Shown here piece by piece: positions 11,775 to 22,352 of a stretch of DNA of 64,000 nt. The stretch is taken from NCBI GenBank assembly GCA_027422505.1, contig JAPQWV010000018.1, positions 11,178,001 to 11,242,000 on the forward strand, given 5' to 3'. The notes under the pieces were generated by a model, which was given only the letters and a program-made list of their open reading frames with translations, had not been told where the DNA came from and searched no databases. A program made the position numbers and the translations under genes. The stretch is from Craterostigma plantagineum. Taxonomy: Eukaryota; Streptophyta; Magnoliopsida; Lamiales; Linderniaceae. How positions within the stretch are numbered: the stretch's first letter is position 1; each line of letters opens with the position of its first letter.

Positions 11775-11807
11775 TACTAACCGTGCTCCAATTTCTGTTA
11801 AGCACAG
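11775..11807 (+). promoter_or_regulatory. Candidate branch point and 3' splice site before ORF3, element A
   Basis: TACTAAC (11775-11781), a perfect branch-point consensus, lies about 27 bases before CACAG ending at 11807. ORF3 starts at 11810. Similar acceptors precede ORF3 in B, C and D. Splicing itself is inferred. Confidence 0.5.
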
Positions 11808-11809
11808 AA

Positions 11810-14800
11810 ATGACGGACAAAGACCAAAGTACACTCGAGGCACTTGAGCAGGCTGCAATCCAAAGAGAGGTCACTCGCATCGAACTCCATGCGCGTACCT
11901 ATGTCCCACCACCGGAGGAGATTTTTTCCCTAAGTCAATGGGCGGCCCTGGTACCCAACAATTTCAAGGTGGACTTGGACAGTTTTCGGTGCGATGCCCC
12001 TGTAATTATAGAGATTCTCAAAGGACACCCACTTCGCCACGCCCTCACTCATGGCGAACCAGAAGCTCAGGTGTACCTTCAACAATTCTGGCATACGCTA
12101 CAAATAGCTGGACCACTACGTCTTGCCAAGATCCTATCCGCTCAAATCGATCAAGAAACCGTCGTCCTCACTCCCAGAATACTCCAAGAAGTTCTTCAAC
12201 TCCCGGTCTACTCACCATACGATCCACCACCCACTCACGACCAACTCATTGAAGACATCGACAGACTGGGCTATCAACCAGATGCCAAGAAGAAGAAAGG
12301 CCCACTTGTCCTCAGTGAAGTCACAACCCGCAACCTACCACAACCCTGGCGGACACTGTACCTGCTGGTGAACAAGTGCATGTCTGGAAAGCATGCTGGT
12401 CAGGATCGCGGCAACATTCAAATCCTCACAATCATGACCGGCATCGCTCACAACCGCAAGTACAACTACGCCGACCTCATCTGGGTGGACCTAGTCTCAA
12501 TGATCCAGAGACGTGACCGGGAAATCGCCAAGGGAGTCACGAACCGGTTCGTCCCGTACATGCGATGGCTCCCAGCTCTAATAAAGCACTTCCGCCTACA
12601 CTCAACCAACATCCGCATCCGTCCGGCAGCAGAACATTTTCAGATACCAACTGTCGAGAAGTTCGCCAAGAAGAACACACCGGCGAAGGATCGACACGCA
12701 ATGGTGATCCCGGACGACGTACTCGCCTACGCCGACCCAACCAACCCACACGTCCAAGAATACCGGGCCACAACCGCCGCGTTCCGCGAGAGCCCCCGAC
12801 CCCTCTCCATTGTCCCTATGGCGCAGATCAACCCCACTGCTCCTATCCCCGGGACCAGCCACACCCCTCCCACCACCTCCAAAAAGTCTTCTGGTCGCGC
12901 CGCATCCTCCTCCACCCGCGTTCCGAAAAAACGGTCGCGTGAGGATGACGTAAGCCGCCCCACGGAGCGTCGATCGAAACAAAAACACGATCGACCTCCT
13001 CCGCCACAAATAAGCCGAGCCGAACCAATAGGTACAGGAGGTGATGTGTTCACCTCCCGAGTAGAAGTCGTGGCATCTGGCTCAACCACGCAAACAACCC
13101 CACCAACCCACTTATCTTCCTCTCTACAGGAAGGTATTTTATTCCACGAGGAGCCACGTATACCATCGACATCCCACTTGGAGATGATCGATGTTGAAAC
13201 AAGCAGTCCCTCGCCTCAGACTGCATCCTTTTCATGCACATCGAGTCTAGTGCCCTCACTCCCCATAATTCCTTCCGTTCCTAGGACACATACACCTCTT
13301 ACCGCACCACAGAGTCTTCGTGACTCTGTCAGAACGCTCGGTGATGTCTCTGTGACTGAGAGCGGAAGACCTAGCACGGCCAACATCACAACAACCGTGA
13401 GTCTAGGCCATCATTCGATTGAGTCTGTCTCATCGATGATGCTAACGGGAAGTCTGAGTGACCCCGTCTTTTCCAGTCCCGTGCAAACGGGCGGCCGATC
13501 GGCGATATTCACCGAGTCGGTGTCAGTTGGAGTTCTTCGTGACTCCAACTTGTTAGATTTACCCCACTTCGTCACCGAGACCGCGTTAGAGACGCGTCTT
13601 CAAGAGTTTGCAAAGACTCTTGAGGCGTCAATTTTAGATAAAGTCTACGCGCGTCTCGAAGCGTCCACCGTCGACAAAGGCAAAGGTGTGGCCCCGGAGA
13701 CGCCACCACCCATGCAACACACGGACGCCGATGATCTTCTCTCCTCCATCTCTGCCAAGGAACTATTCTACATCCTCAGAGCAAGATTCGAGTCCATGAC
13801 AGAACTCGACGAGGAGGAACAGCAGATGAAGAAGATCATGACCCAACCACTGTCTTGCCGCACTCAAGGCGAGACTAGCAGGACCAGACGCGACGATCAA
13901 GATGATGATCAAGATCGCCGCGAGGGGGAGAATAGGCAGCTGAGCTCACAAGGATTCATGCAATCGACGCCGCCCTCCTCCTCTGGACCTGAAACGACGT
14001 CCGCACCAGAAACCTCACAACCCACTAGCCAAAAATCCCACCCTGTTCACCCTGAGTCACTAGCCAAATCACCCTCACCACCACCCACTACCGTCTCCGA
14101 AGCTCTAATCGTCACATCGACGTTAGAGACCACCTCAACATCATCTCCACCCACCACCTCGGAGCCTCTAGCTGTCACATCGACGCTAGAGGCCACCACC
14201 ACATCTACGCCGCCCGTCACCCAAATCATCCTTGCCAAAACCATCACCTCAACCGAACCACCTGAATCTCCACCACAACCATCCCCACAATCCACAAACT
14301 CCTTCGAAGCAACACCCTCGCCATCACATAGCCACACCCCTCCCGACATCGACCCCAACCTGGCTGTCGAGGACGTCTACTGCGCACAAAATGAGATTGA
14401 GGCCTACATCTTCAACGATGAATGGCTGTACACCTCCGCCGACGCAGTAGCAGCCAGGAAGTTGGTGGAAAACGCTCGACGCTGATCAACACCGCAGACG
14501 ACGAGAACGGAGAGGAGTACGACGCGGAACCGGCCGAGCTCGACAACATCCTTCAGTACCAAGCGCAGCAAACTGAGGCTCCTGCTGCTCAAACAGATGT
14601 GCCCACGGTGGATATACCGGAAGCACCGTGGGAAAATAAAAAGATCACCGCACCATTTCAGGAAGAGATCAGGAAGAGGATCTGGCGGCGCAAGGAAAAG
14701 ATCGTTACCACCTTCGACGAGTATGAGCTGATGAACATCCAAAGTTGGAGCGAGAGAAAGAAGCAACTCTATCGATGGAGTCTTCTGTGCCACAAATGCA

Positions 14801-15498
14801 CAGATAGGACGCTGTCCGACGAGGAAAACATCACTCAGGAAATGAATCGGGCCCCCATCTGCAAAGTCACTGACCTCCGCCACGAGTCGAAAGGACCTGT
14901 CCACTACCCAGTCTTCACAGTAATGAGGCAGGATGAGAGCTACAGTGAAGTCAGTGAGGCGGACTTCAAATTTCTGCGCCTGGGTGACCTATACAGCATG
15001 CTGGAATCCCTGAAGCAGTTCAGACTCGTCCCCAGAAGCTCTGGACATCTCGTACGTGCTGAACCGGTCACCATGGGATATGTGGCCATCAAGCGCCACA
15101 TGCTCCGACAGGTCAGATTCTACGCCACCCACGATCTGCAGATGGCGGTGGAACATAATCTCAAGAAGGTGAACTTGACGCGCCCATCTTTCAAGAATGC
15201 AGACGACTATCGAGAGGGCGATGTGATCGACGGAGATGATCCGGCGGTCGCCTACTCGAACTACAAAGGAAAGATGAGGCTCCTGCGCTGCTCCGAGGTG
15301 GCAAAATTCTCAGATGGGACGCTCACAATCATCCAAGACAAACTCATGAGAATTTGCCGCATCCTTTCGGAAGAAGATCCCCTCTGCCGATCCAAGTTCG
15401 CGAAGCTCATTGACGCTATTGCTGACAGAATGGTTCTTCGAAGGAATCTCCGCGCCTTCGAGTTCAAGCTAGGGCTTCGCGAAACACTCACACGCTAA
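11810..15498 (+). pseudogene. ORF3 (env-position protein) of element A, broken by a 25-bp deletion
   Basis: Nearly identical to the intact 1237-aa ORF3 of element D, but 25 bp are missing close to 14483 relative to D, at a short ACG microhomology. This shifts the frame to a stop at 14483-14485; the rest continues in another frame to 15498. The N-terminal block (about residues 50-270, with VYLQQFWHTL near 88-97) and the C-terminal block (RHMLRQVRFYATHDLQMAV region) match B, C and E. The middle is Ser/Thr/Pro-rich and probably disordered. I see no signal peptide or membrane helix, so env-like describes only its position. The ATG at 11810 is preferred over an upstream GTG because it follows the acceptor-like CAG. 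Function unknown. Confidence 0.85.
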
Positions 15499-15544
15499 TC
15501 CACCATCCGAACGCCCAAGATTCAAGACTCCCAACAATTGACAC

Positions 15545-15555
15545 AAAGGGGGAGA
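15545..15555 (+). other. Polypurine tract of element A
   Basis: AAAGGGGGAGA one base before the 3' LTR, the expected plus-strand primer. The identical tract, reversed, is at 43785-43795 in element D. Confidence 0.9.
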
Positions 15556-15556
15556 T

Positions 15557-15851
15557 TGTTAGGATATTTAATTGTTGTGTCAATAGTTTAAGTCTTGAGA
15601 CTTATTATGTAATTATCTTTAGCTTGGGCTTAGGACTAGATTGTAATTATTTTATTATTAGTGATTGGGCCTTAATATACCTAGGGTTAATGTGGTATAT
15701 AAGGTTTTACCAACTCACTTTGAAAGGTAATCAAAGATCAAAAAGCTAAAATTCGTTTTCACACACTACACACACTACAAGGTGAGAAATTCTCCCTTTT
15801 CATTCCATCTAGCTTCTTTGATTCCTTGTTTGGTGCATTTCGGGACCAACA
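15557..15851 (+). repeat. 3' LTR of element A
   Basis: Same 295 bp as 1408-1702, TG...CA, followed by the target duplication ATTGT (15852-15856). Confidence 0.95.
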
Positions 15852-15856
15852 ATTGT

Positions 15857-16560
15857 GTATCGTCTGAGAAAGTTTTGCGAGAGATAATTTTTTTCTATCG
15901 ATTAGGTTTTGCGTGAGAAAAAGTTTTTCGACTGACAAAAGTTAACTTTTATTAACTAGCATTAATTCAATGTTGAGTTTGCGATTAGACGTTTTGCGAT
16001 TAAATGGATCAGGCCCATTACTATTTGCGTTCGAGAAATTTTTGAAATCGAAAATTGCTCTCAATTCAAATTTTTCGAGCGCAAATTATCGCGGTCAATC
16101 AAAATTGTTCCCAACACTGTTTACGATCGAGAAACTTATGATCGTGAATTAAGTCTTCTAACTAGTTTCTCGATAGTAAGTACTTCTAAAATTTTCAGAT
16201 TGACCCCTATTTCAGAATAAAACCTTTTGTAAGTCTCCCCCTTAGTAATTAAAATAAATGCAATTAACTCCCTGTATTTTCCGTGTAGTAACGTCTAGCT
16301 CCCCTGACAGAAATTTAAAAATCTGTACCACTCAGAGATAAGCATTAGTAATGGTGGAGTTAATCAACAATTATTTTTGGCAATTTTATCGTTGAAATAT
16401 TTGGTCTGCTCCCTTTTTTGTAGTGTCTACGTCTTGCTCCTTAATTTTGAAAGATCTGAAATACTCAGAGAAAAATGTCAAAAATATTTGGAGCTAATCT
16501 ACAAGTCCTATACTTGCTCCCCCTCAAATGATGCACACGAATTGATTAATTATGCAAGCA
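15857..16560 (-). other. Element B pol-ORF3 spacer, right part, with decayed purine-tract array
   Basis: Up to about 16150 it carries the ATCGAGAAA words of B. From about 16220 to 16560 there are two degenerate copies of a unit of roughly 145 bp containing CTCCCCCTT or CTCCCCCTC (AGGGGGAG on the element strand) and an ACTCAGAGA core. This looks like a worn version of the purine-tract array that lies next to pol in A, C and D. Confidence 0.5.
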
Positions 16561-17339
16561 TATGAAATCAATTCAAGTCACACATAACAAATTTACCAAG
16601 TAAGCATGTGTACATGGTCCCCGAGAACATGTACTTTAAAATATTGTGTGAGGGTAGAAGCAATGACAAATTTATCGCATTTAAACAATTCAACACCAAT
16701 GCAATCAAAAATTGCATTTAGAATGTGCGATTTACTAAATAAATTCGCATTTATTCAATTCAATGCATATGAAACATAACATTTCATGTCAAAATGTGCG
16801 AAATTTTTATTTATTATTTATTTCTTAGTATATATATTATATATATATGTTTTTTTTTGGATGGGGTCAGATTATTTTGCTTCGATCAATCGGCACGCCT
16901 AAAATTTTACGAAACATTTGAAAGAAGAAAATGCCGTCAAGTCATGTCGTCAAACTCAAAGTCCTAAGTTCATAGACTGGTCCATGTCGACAACTCTCAC
17001 CAGGTTCGCTCTTGCTCTCAATTAGCTATCTTGGGATTTTTATATTTTTCACTCAAGTCAACACAAGCAATTTTATGTCAATTTACCTGTGATCGAGGCA
17101 ATCATTTCACCTAAGCGAGAGACCGTCTATGTGGAATCAAAGGGTTGTAAGGGTTATAATTTGGCAAGGACTTAGAACGGAAGGAATTTAAAGGAAAATG
17201 AGCTTATCTCTTCACCGTCTTCCAATCCTACGTCCGTCTCCTTTTTTTCGGCATCTTTCTTCTTTTCAATATTTTCTCCCTCTTTTTCTTTTAAGAACTA
17301 TCCCTTTTTATTTTATGCTCAAGCTGAAGCTCCGCTTCT

Positions 17340-17610
17340 CCATGAGGCTATAGGAGATTATCGCAGGCGAAGTTCTTCTTATTGGTTCTCGGGCCGATAC
17401 TGAGCTCCTCTTCTCTTAATCCCTATTGAGGTTTCAGATTATCAATTTGGAGAAGTTCTCGATTATGGAATTCGTACCCGAGGCTGCACTCCTCTTCTCG
17501 TTTCCCGATATAAGATCGGATTATCGTTGGAGAAGTTCACTTCGTGGTGCTCTTATTCCAGCCGTTCTGACGAGCGTACCAGATTATCGATGGAGAAGTT
17601 CACAGCAGGA
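17340..17610 (+). repeat. Degenerate direct repeat, four units of 64-82 bp
   Basis: The core GATTATC(N)GGAGAAGTTC occurs near 17357, 17437, 17519 and 17583 with variation, separated by CTCCTCTTCTCG-like sequence. No function assigned. Confidence 0.55.
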
Positions 17611-17677
17611 TCCATGCCACTTTCTACTAGGTAGTCGAAAGGCCGGTTCCTTTGGTCTATTTGTTGCACGTTGAGCA

Positions 17678-18110
17678 ATGCCTTCTTTTGTCATCATCTT
17701 ACTTTTCTTTCGTTATCTCCCCCTCCTTTTCTCGTTTGAACAACCATTCGAAGAGTATAGAGTTCGGTTGAAGGCTGAGAACGGGTTTCAAATGAAGAAA
17801 AGGACATTGGAGAAGGCTCAAAGTGGATTGACTAAGGCTAACGTGGGGAAATTTATATAAGGCCGAATGAGGAATATCCTAAACTCCCTTATAATTTTCC
17901 TAACGATCTAACGCAAGATGAGTATGAAGCCAAGTATCACTAGTTAAGACAAGCAATTGATGTGTGACTCACTCGAGAAATAGATCCAAAGAAAGAGAAA
18001 TAGAACAAAGCTTGAATCCGCACATTTATAGTGGCTTTGTGTCTAGTGGAGCAACCTAATGACCTTTAGATAGAAGAATGCGACTTAGACTGACAAAATT
18101 AAGCAATTAA
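17678..18110 (+). pseudogene. Decayed coding fragment of unknown family
   Basis: Plus-strand translation reads like protein: a basic, Lys/Glu-rich segment to about 17860 (FQMKKRTLEKAQSG), then in another frame an acidic and aromatic segment (NEEYPKLPYNFPNDL) to about 18110. Five stops in the second segment are TAG or TGA codons that could each come from CAG or CGA by one C-to-T change, the pattern left by deamination of methylated cytosine. A two-base indel near 17857 could account for the frame change. I do not recognise the family. It may be a TE gene or a captured host gene inside element B. Confidence 0.35.
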
Positions 18111-18396
18111 ATCGGTCGCATGTTGGGGTAAAATTCTAAGTGACTTTAGATCAGAGCATCCTAAAGGATTTCGTCATACCCCTTTATAATATATATATAG
18201 AAATATATATATTATTAATATTCTATTTTTATTTATTTTTATCACGCAAGATAAGAACAAATAAGCATAGAAAATACATAGAATAGAGCATGTGGTAGCA
18301 CAGAAGATCAGGTAATGCACATATTATGGAAGATTCAACATGCCTAATTTTCCGACAAGGAATTGAAATCGTTTCTCATCCAATGCCTAGGTGAAA

Positions 18397-18841
18397 CTCC
18401 GTGTTAGAACAGCTCTATGAAGAGATCCTTTGGGAGGACAGCATACGGACAGGGCTCCATCAGGGCTTCGTCCATGCTCTCCTCTCCCTTATGTATCCCT
18501 CACCGGTGGTGGACCAAAGCAGAACTTTGGCCCTCGTACACGCTTATCACATCTGGAAAAGGCAGATTTTCAAAGTGGTCCGGGAGTTGTTACCTATCTA
18601 ATCAAAAAGATTACTCTGTAGGAATCCTAAAACCCTTTAAGAAGCCCTAAAAAGACACATAAAGCCAATCTAGGATAAACCTAAGAGTCCTATAGCTCCA
18701 TAAGACATCTAGCTCAGTAACTCTCTTGGCTTTCGGAAAGCTGTTAGCTGTCCTTCAACCGCAAGCTCAGTCATGGCTTTCAGACGTAGAGAAGGAAGTG
18801 AGCTTTTGTGTGAGACTTGCCTAAAATGTGTTCTCTTCTTT
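18397..18841. mobile_element. Unclassified 445-bp insertion in element B pol
   Basis: Comparison with C, A and D pol shows the RNase H C-terminal coding sequence is split here. TGAAA at 18392-18396 and again at 18842-18846 fits a 5-bp target duplication. No clear terminal inverted repeats or poly(A). Three overlapping plus-strand frames of 63-77 codons are open but unrecognised. Could be a small non-autonomous element or filler DNA. Confidence 0.45.
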
Positions 18842-20790
18842 TGAAAGAGGATTTACCGCCCAAGAGGGCGCTTTCTGTTCACAAAGTACATCTCTATCGT
18901 GCCTTTTTCTACGTGATCTTTGATAAAATGATATCTAATGTCTATGTGTTTTGTGCGTGAATGATGAACAGGATTGCAAGTAATGGCGATTGCACTCTGA
19001 CTATCACTATATATGGGTATATTATTCAGATTGTACCCATAGTCGCGAACCTGTGTCCGCATCCACAGCATCTGTGAGCAACAGCTGGCAGCAGCTACGT
19101 ATTCTGCTTCGGCCGTCGAAGTTGACACACAGTTCTGCTTTTTGGATGACCAGCACACCAGCTTTTCGCATAAAAATTGAGCGCCACCGGACGTGCTTTT
19201 CCTGTCCATTCGGCAACCTGCATAGTCAGTGTCAGTGTAGCTGATAAGTTTAAAATTCGCACCCTTTGGATACCATAGGCCAAGGGTAGAGGTGCCCTTA
19301 AGGTAGCGTAGAATTCTTTTGACCGCGAGCATATAGGATTCTTTGGGATCGGCTTGAAAATGGGCACACAAGCATGTGGCAAACATGATGTCCGGCCGGC
19401 TCGAAGAAAGGTAGAGAAGAGACCCAATGATACTGCGATACAGTGTGATGTCGACCGAATTGCCAGAGGGATCGGCATCCAACTTGCAGCTTGGTGACAT
19501 AGGAGTGTTGAGAGGCTTGCTCTGGTCTTGATGAAATTTCTTCAGAATATCCTTGATGTATTTAGTCTGACTGATGAAAATTCCATCATCGAGCTGCCTG
19601 ACTTGGAGTCCTAGGAAAAACTGCATCTCTCCCATGTGACTCATCTCGAATTTGCTCTTCATGAGATCTCCAAACTTCTTGCAGAGCCGAAGATATGTTG
19701 ATCCGAAGATGATGTCGTCGACGTATACTTGGACAGTCATGCCATTTAATGAAGAGGGTTGTGTCTATTGTTCCTCGTATGAATCCAGACTTCACGAGGA
19801 AATCACTCAGGACATCGTACCAAGCACGAGGGGCTTGTTTTAGTCCATAGAGAGCTTTGTCCAAGCGATAGACATGATCGGGATGTTCTTGATCAACGAA
19901 ACCTTCCGGCTGAGCGACGTAGACTACTTCTTTTAACACGCAGTTGAGAAAGGCGGTTTTAACATCCATCTGATAGACTTTGAAGTCTGTGAGCCGCATA
20001 AGCCAGCAGGAGGCGGATAGCTTCGATACGGGCAACAGGTGCATAAGTCTCGTCGTAGTCAATGCCTTCCTGTTGATTGTATCCTTTAGCAACTAGCCTT
20101 GCTTTGTTTTGGATCACTTCACCATCTTCATTCTTCTTATTCTTGAAAACCCATTTAGTTCCGACCACTGTTTTCCCATGTGGACGGGGTACCAAGGTCC
20201 ACACTTGAAGACGTTCGAATTGATTGATTTCCTCTTGCATTGCAATTGTCCAGTCCGGGTCTCGAAGTGCGTCTGCTACTTTGGTAGGCTCGTTTTGGCT
20301 CAGGAAGCAACTGAATAGACTGTGTTGACGACGTGTTCTCATACCAACCGAGGGATCGCCAATTATTTGATCAACCGAGTGGCCTCTCGTCCACTTGCGC
20401 TCATTAGGCAAGGCTGAAGTCGATGCGTCAGCCATCTGTGGATCTAGATTGCCTATACTCTCAGATTGATCATTTGTCTGAGTAAGTTCCAATGCTGCAC
20501 TTGGATTGATCGTCTCTGATGATACCTCCTCAATAACCACTGTGGGTTCTTCGGTGTTCTGTGGCAAATCTGAATCGGGTGGGGTAGAGGTGTGAGACGA
20601 ACTTGGTATGTCGGTCTCGTTCGGTTGATAATCCGGCGTGTATGACTGATATACCGGTTCGAAGAGAGAATCCAAGTCGTCTATTACAAGTCTCGTTGCT
20701 TCGTCTGACACTGATCCTGAAGTTGTTGCCATCATCTGTTGGTTTTGTGCCAACACCAGTGATTACGGGTTCTGAAATGTTGTCTTGAGA

Positions 20791-21050
20791 AGCCCAACGG
20801 GTTAGGCACGGGTCCTGGACTGAATTGACCAGAAGCCATCGGGCTAGGCACGGGTCCTGAATTGAATTGACCAGAAGCCATCGGGTTAGGCACGGGTCCT
20901 GAACTGAGGTGTGCAGGAGCCATTGGGTTGGGCACGGGTCCTGAACTGAATTGAGAAGGAACCATCGGGTTGGGCACGGTTCCTGAACTGAATTGAGCAG
21001 GAACCATCGGATTAGGCACGGGTCCTGAACTGAGGTGCGCAGGAGCCATC
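20791..21050 (-). repeat. 42-bp minisatellite in the integrase-RT linker of element B
   Basis: About six 42-bp units encode a 14-residue repeat such as SSGPVPNPMAPAHL. The length is a multiple of three, so copy-number changes keep the frame. A, C and D have no such expansion in the corresponding linker. Confidence 0.85.
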
Positions 21051-22321
21051 TCTGCCACTTCGTGGAAAGTGACATTATAGCTTTCCTTAATTGTTCGGTT
21101 GGACTTGATGTATACTCGATACGCTTTTGATGTTGAAGAATACCCGACAAATGTAACTTCGAATGCTTTAGGGTCGAACTTTGCACGTTGCTCTCGGTCG
21201 TTCGCCACAAAGCACTTGTACCCGAAGACTTTAAGGAAAGAGATGTTGGACACTCTATTATTCACAATCTCGTACGGAGTCTTGTTGAACCGTTTGTGAA
21301 CCACCGTCCTGTTTTGAGTAAAACAAGCGGTATTGGCTGCTTCAGCCCATAGAAAGTGTGGAAGTTTAGATTAAATCAGCATCTTACGAGCGGCTTCCAC
21401 TAGTGTTCGATTTTTCCTTTCAACGACCCCATTTTGTTGAGGTGTTTTGGAGGCTGAAAATTGTTGACTTATTCCAAGTTTATGATAAAACTCACTGAGG
21501 TGACTGTTCTTGAACTCAGTGCCGTTGTCTGTTCGAACGACTTGAATAGTCTGTTGCAGCAGATTTTGAGTTGTGTTCACAAAATTGATAATCAAGTCAC
21601 CGGTCTCATCTTTCATTCGGAGGAACTTAGTCCACGTGTAGCGAAAATAGTCATCCACAATCACTAGGACATACTTTCTTCCATTGATACTCTGAGCCTG
21701 CATCGGACCAAAGAGATCCATGTGAATGAGTTCCAATGGTCGAGAAGTAGACGCAATTTGCTTGACGGGATGAGATGCTCGTTTCATTTTTCCTAATTGA
21801 CATGCAGAACAGTGATGCTCCCTTTGTAGTTGTATAGTTGGAAGACCGTGAACCAACTTTTTCGTAGAAAGACGTTGGAGAGCTTTCATATTCAGATGAG
21901 ACAGTCGTTGATGCCATAAGTTGTTCCTCTGTAAATCTGTCTGAGAAATGAGGCATACAGCTGTCGAGGGCTGCACAGACGTCAGGTTGATCGTGTAAAG
22001 ATTGGATCTCCGAAGTCCTTGAAGGAGTTCTGTGTCCTGACTATCCAAAATTCTGCACCGGTCAGCATGGAAGACCACCTGGAAGCCTTTGTCACAGAAT
22101 TGGCCTATGTTGAACAAGTTATGGCGGAGGCCTTCGACGTACGAGACATCTTTGATGGTCAGATTTTTCAGAGTGATATCCCAAAGTCCTAGAATCGGGG
22201 CTGAATCGTTGTTTCCAAATCTGACTTTGCCGTTTGGGCGGTCTTTGTAGTTGCTCAGCAGCTCTTGATTACCAGTCATGTGTGTGGAGCAACCAGAGTC
22301 GAGGTACCACACATGATGGAT

Positions 22322-22352
22322 CTGCAAAAACAATTTAAAGAGCTTTAGGTAC
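22322..22352 (-). promoter_or_regulatory. gag/pol junction of element B with intron-like signals
   Basis: On the minus strand a GTACCTAAA follows the Trp codon near the end of gag, and TTTTTGCAG ends at 22322 directly before the protease. The 31 bases between contain the gag stop, and their length equals the frame difference between gag and pol. Element C has the same layout with 29 bases. Such a length is below normal plant intron size, so real splicing is uncertain. Confidence 0.4.

Larger units (their letters stand above)
1408..15851 (+). mobile_element. Element A: complete Sirevirus-type Ty1/copia retrotransposon (14,444 bp)
   Basis: Two 295-bp LTRs (1408-1702, 15557-15851) look identical, start TG and end CA, and are flanked by the 5-bp duplication ATTGT (1403-1407, 15852-15856). 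Inside, in order: PBS to initiator Met tRNA, 1.66-kb repeat-rich leader, intact gag, intact pol in the same frame after TGA TAA, an array of AGGGGGAG tracts, spacer, ORF3 and PPT. ORF3 is broken by a 25-bp deletion relative to element D. Identical LTRs indicate a very recent insertion. It lies in the pol-ORF3 spacer of element B in the opposite orientation and is the same family as D. Confidence 0.95.
16561..18323. other. Unclassified AT-rich stretch inside element B
   Basis: This 1.8 kb separates the decayed purine tracts from the end of B pol, although the two adjoin in A, C and D. It is therefore probably a further insertion whose ends I cannot define. It holds runs of TATATA at about 16835-16850 and 18188-18215, the repeat at 17340-17610 and the decayed coding stretch at 17678-18110. 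No family recognised. Confidence 0.4.
18324..22333 (-). pseudogene. pol: Pol of element B, degenerate
   Basis: Protease ([11 protein letters not shown]), HHCC finger (LWHQRLSHLN, CSACQLGK) and integrase D, D, E motifs are readable in one frame at 21371-22333, which stops early inside integrase. Integrase C-terminus, linker, reverse transcriptase (with YVDD) and RNase H follow in several frames from 21304 to 18853. The last codons (ALDEKRF...LGMLNL) are at about 18324-18388, cut off by a 445-bp insertion. The linker carries a 42-bp minisatellite. At least four frame breaks show that this copy is dead. The 5' end has no ATG and sits at the acceptor-like TTTTTGCAG also seen in C. Confidence 0.88.

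Noticed and set aside
12565..13089. Several 60-135-codon frames on both strands within ORF3 of A, mirrored at 46276-46800 in D
   Set aside because: They overlap a long frame in GC-rich, Pro/Ser/Thr-coding sequence, which leaves other frames open. No family resemblance; treated as shadows.
16377..16565. Plus-strand frame with a hydrophobic start near the B purine tracts, possibly comparable to the 35042 ORF
   Set aside because: Begins at TTG with no ATG, lies in a duplicated AT-rich tract, and shows no sequence similarity to the C ORF.
16800..18215. TATATA runs as possible borders of one inserted element
   Set aside because: No terminal repeats or target duplication could be matched at these points; left as unclassified sequence.
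18401..18650. Three overlapping plus-strand frames of 63-77 codons in the 445-bp insertion
   Set aside because: Same bases open in three frames, no recognised protein; likely chance.
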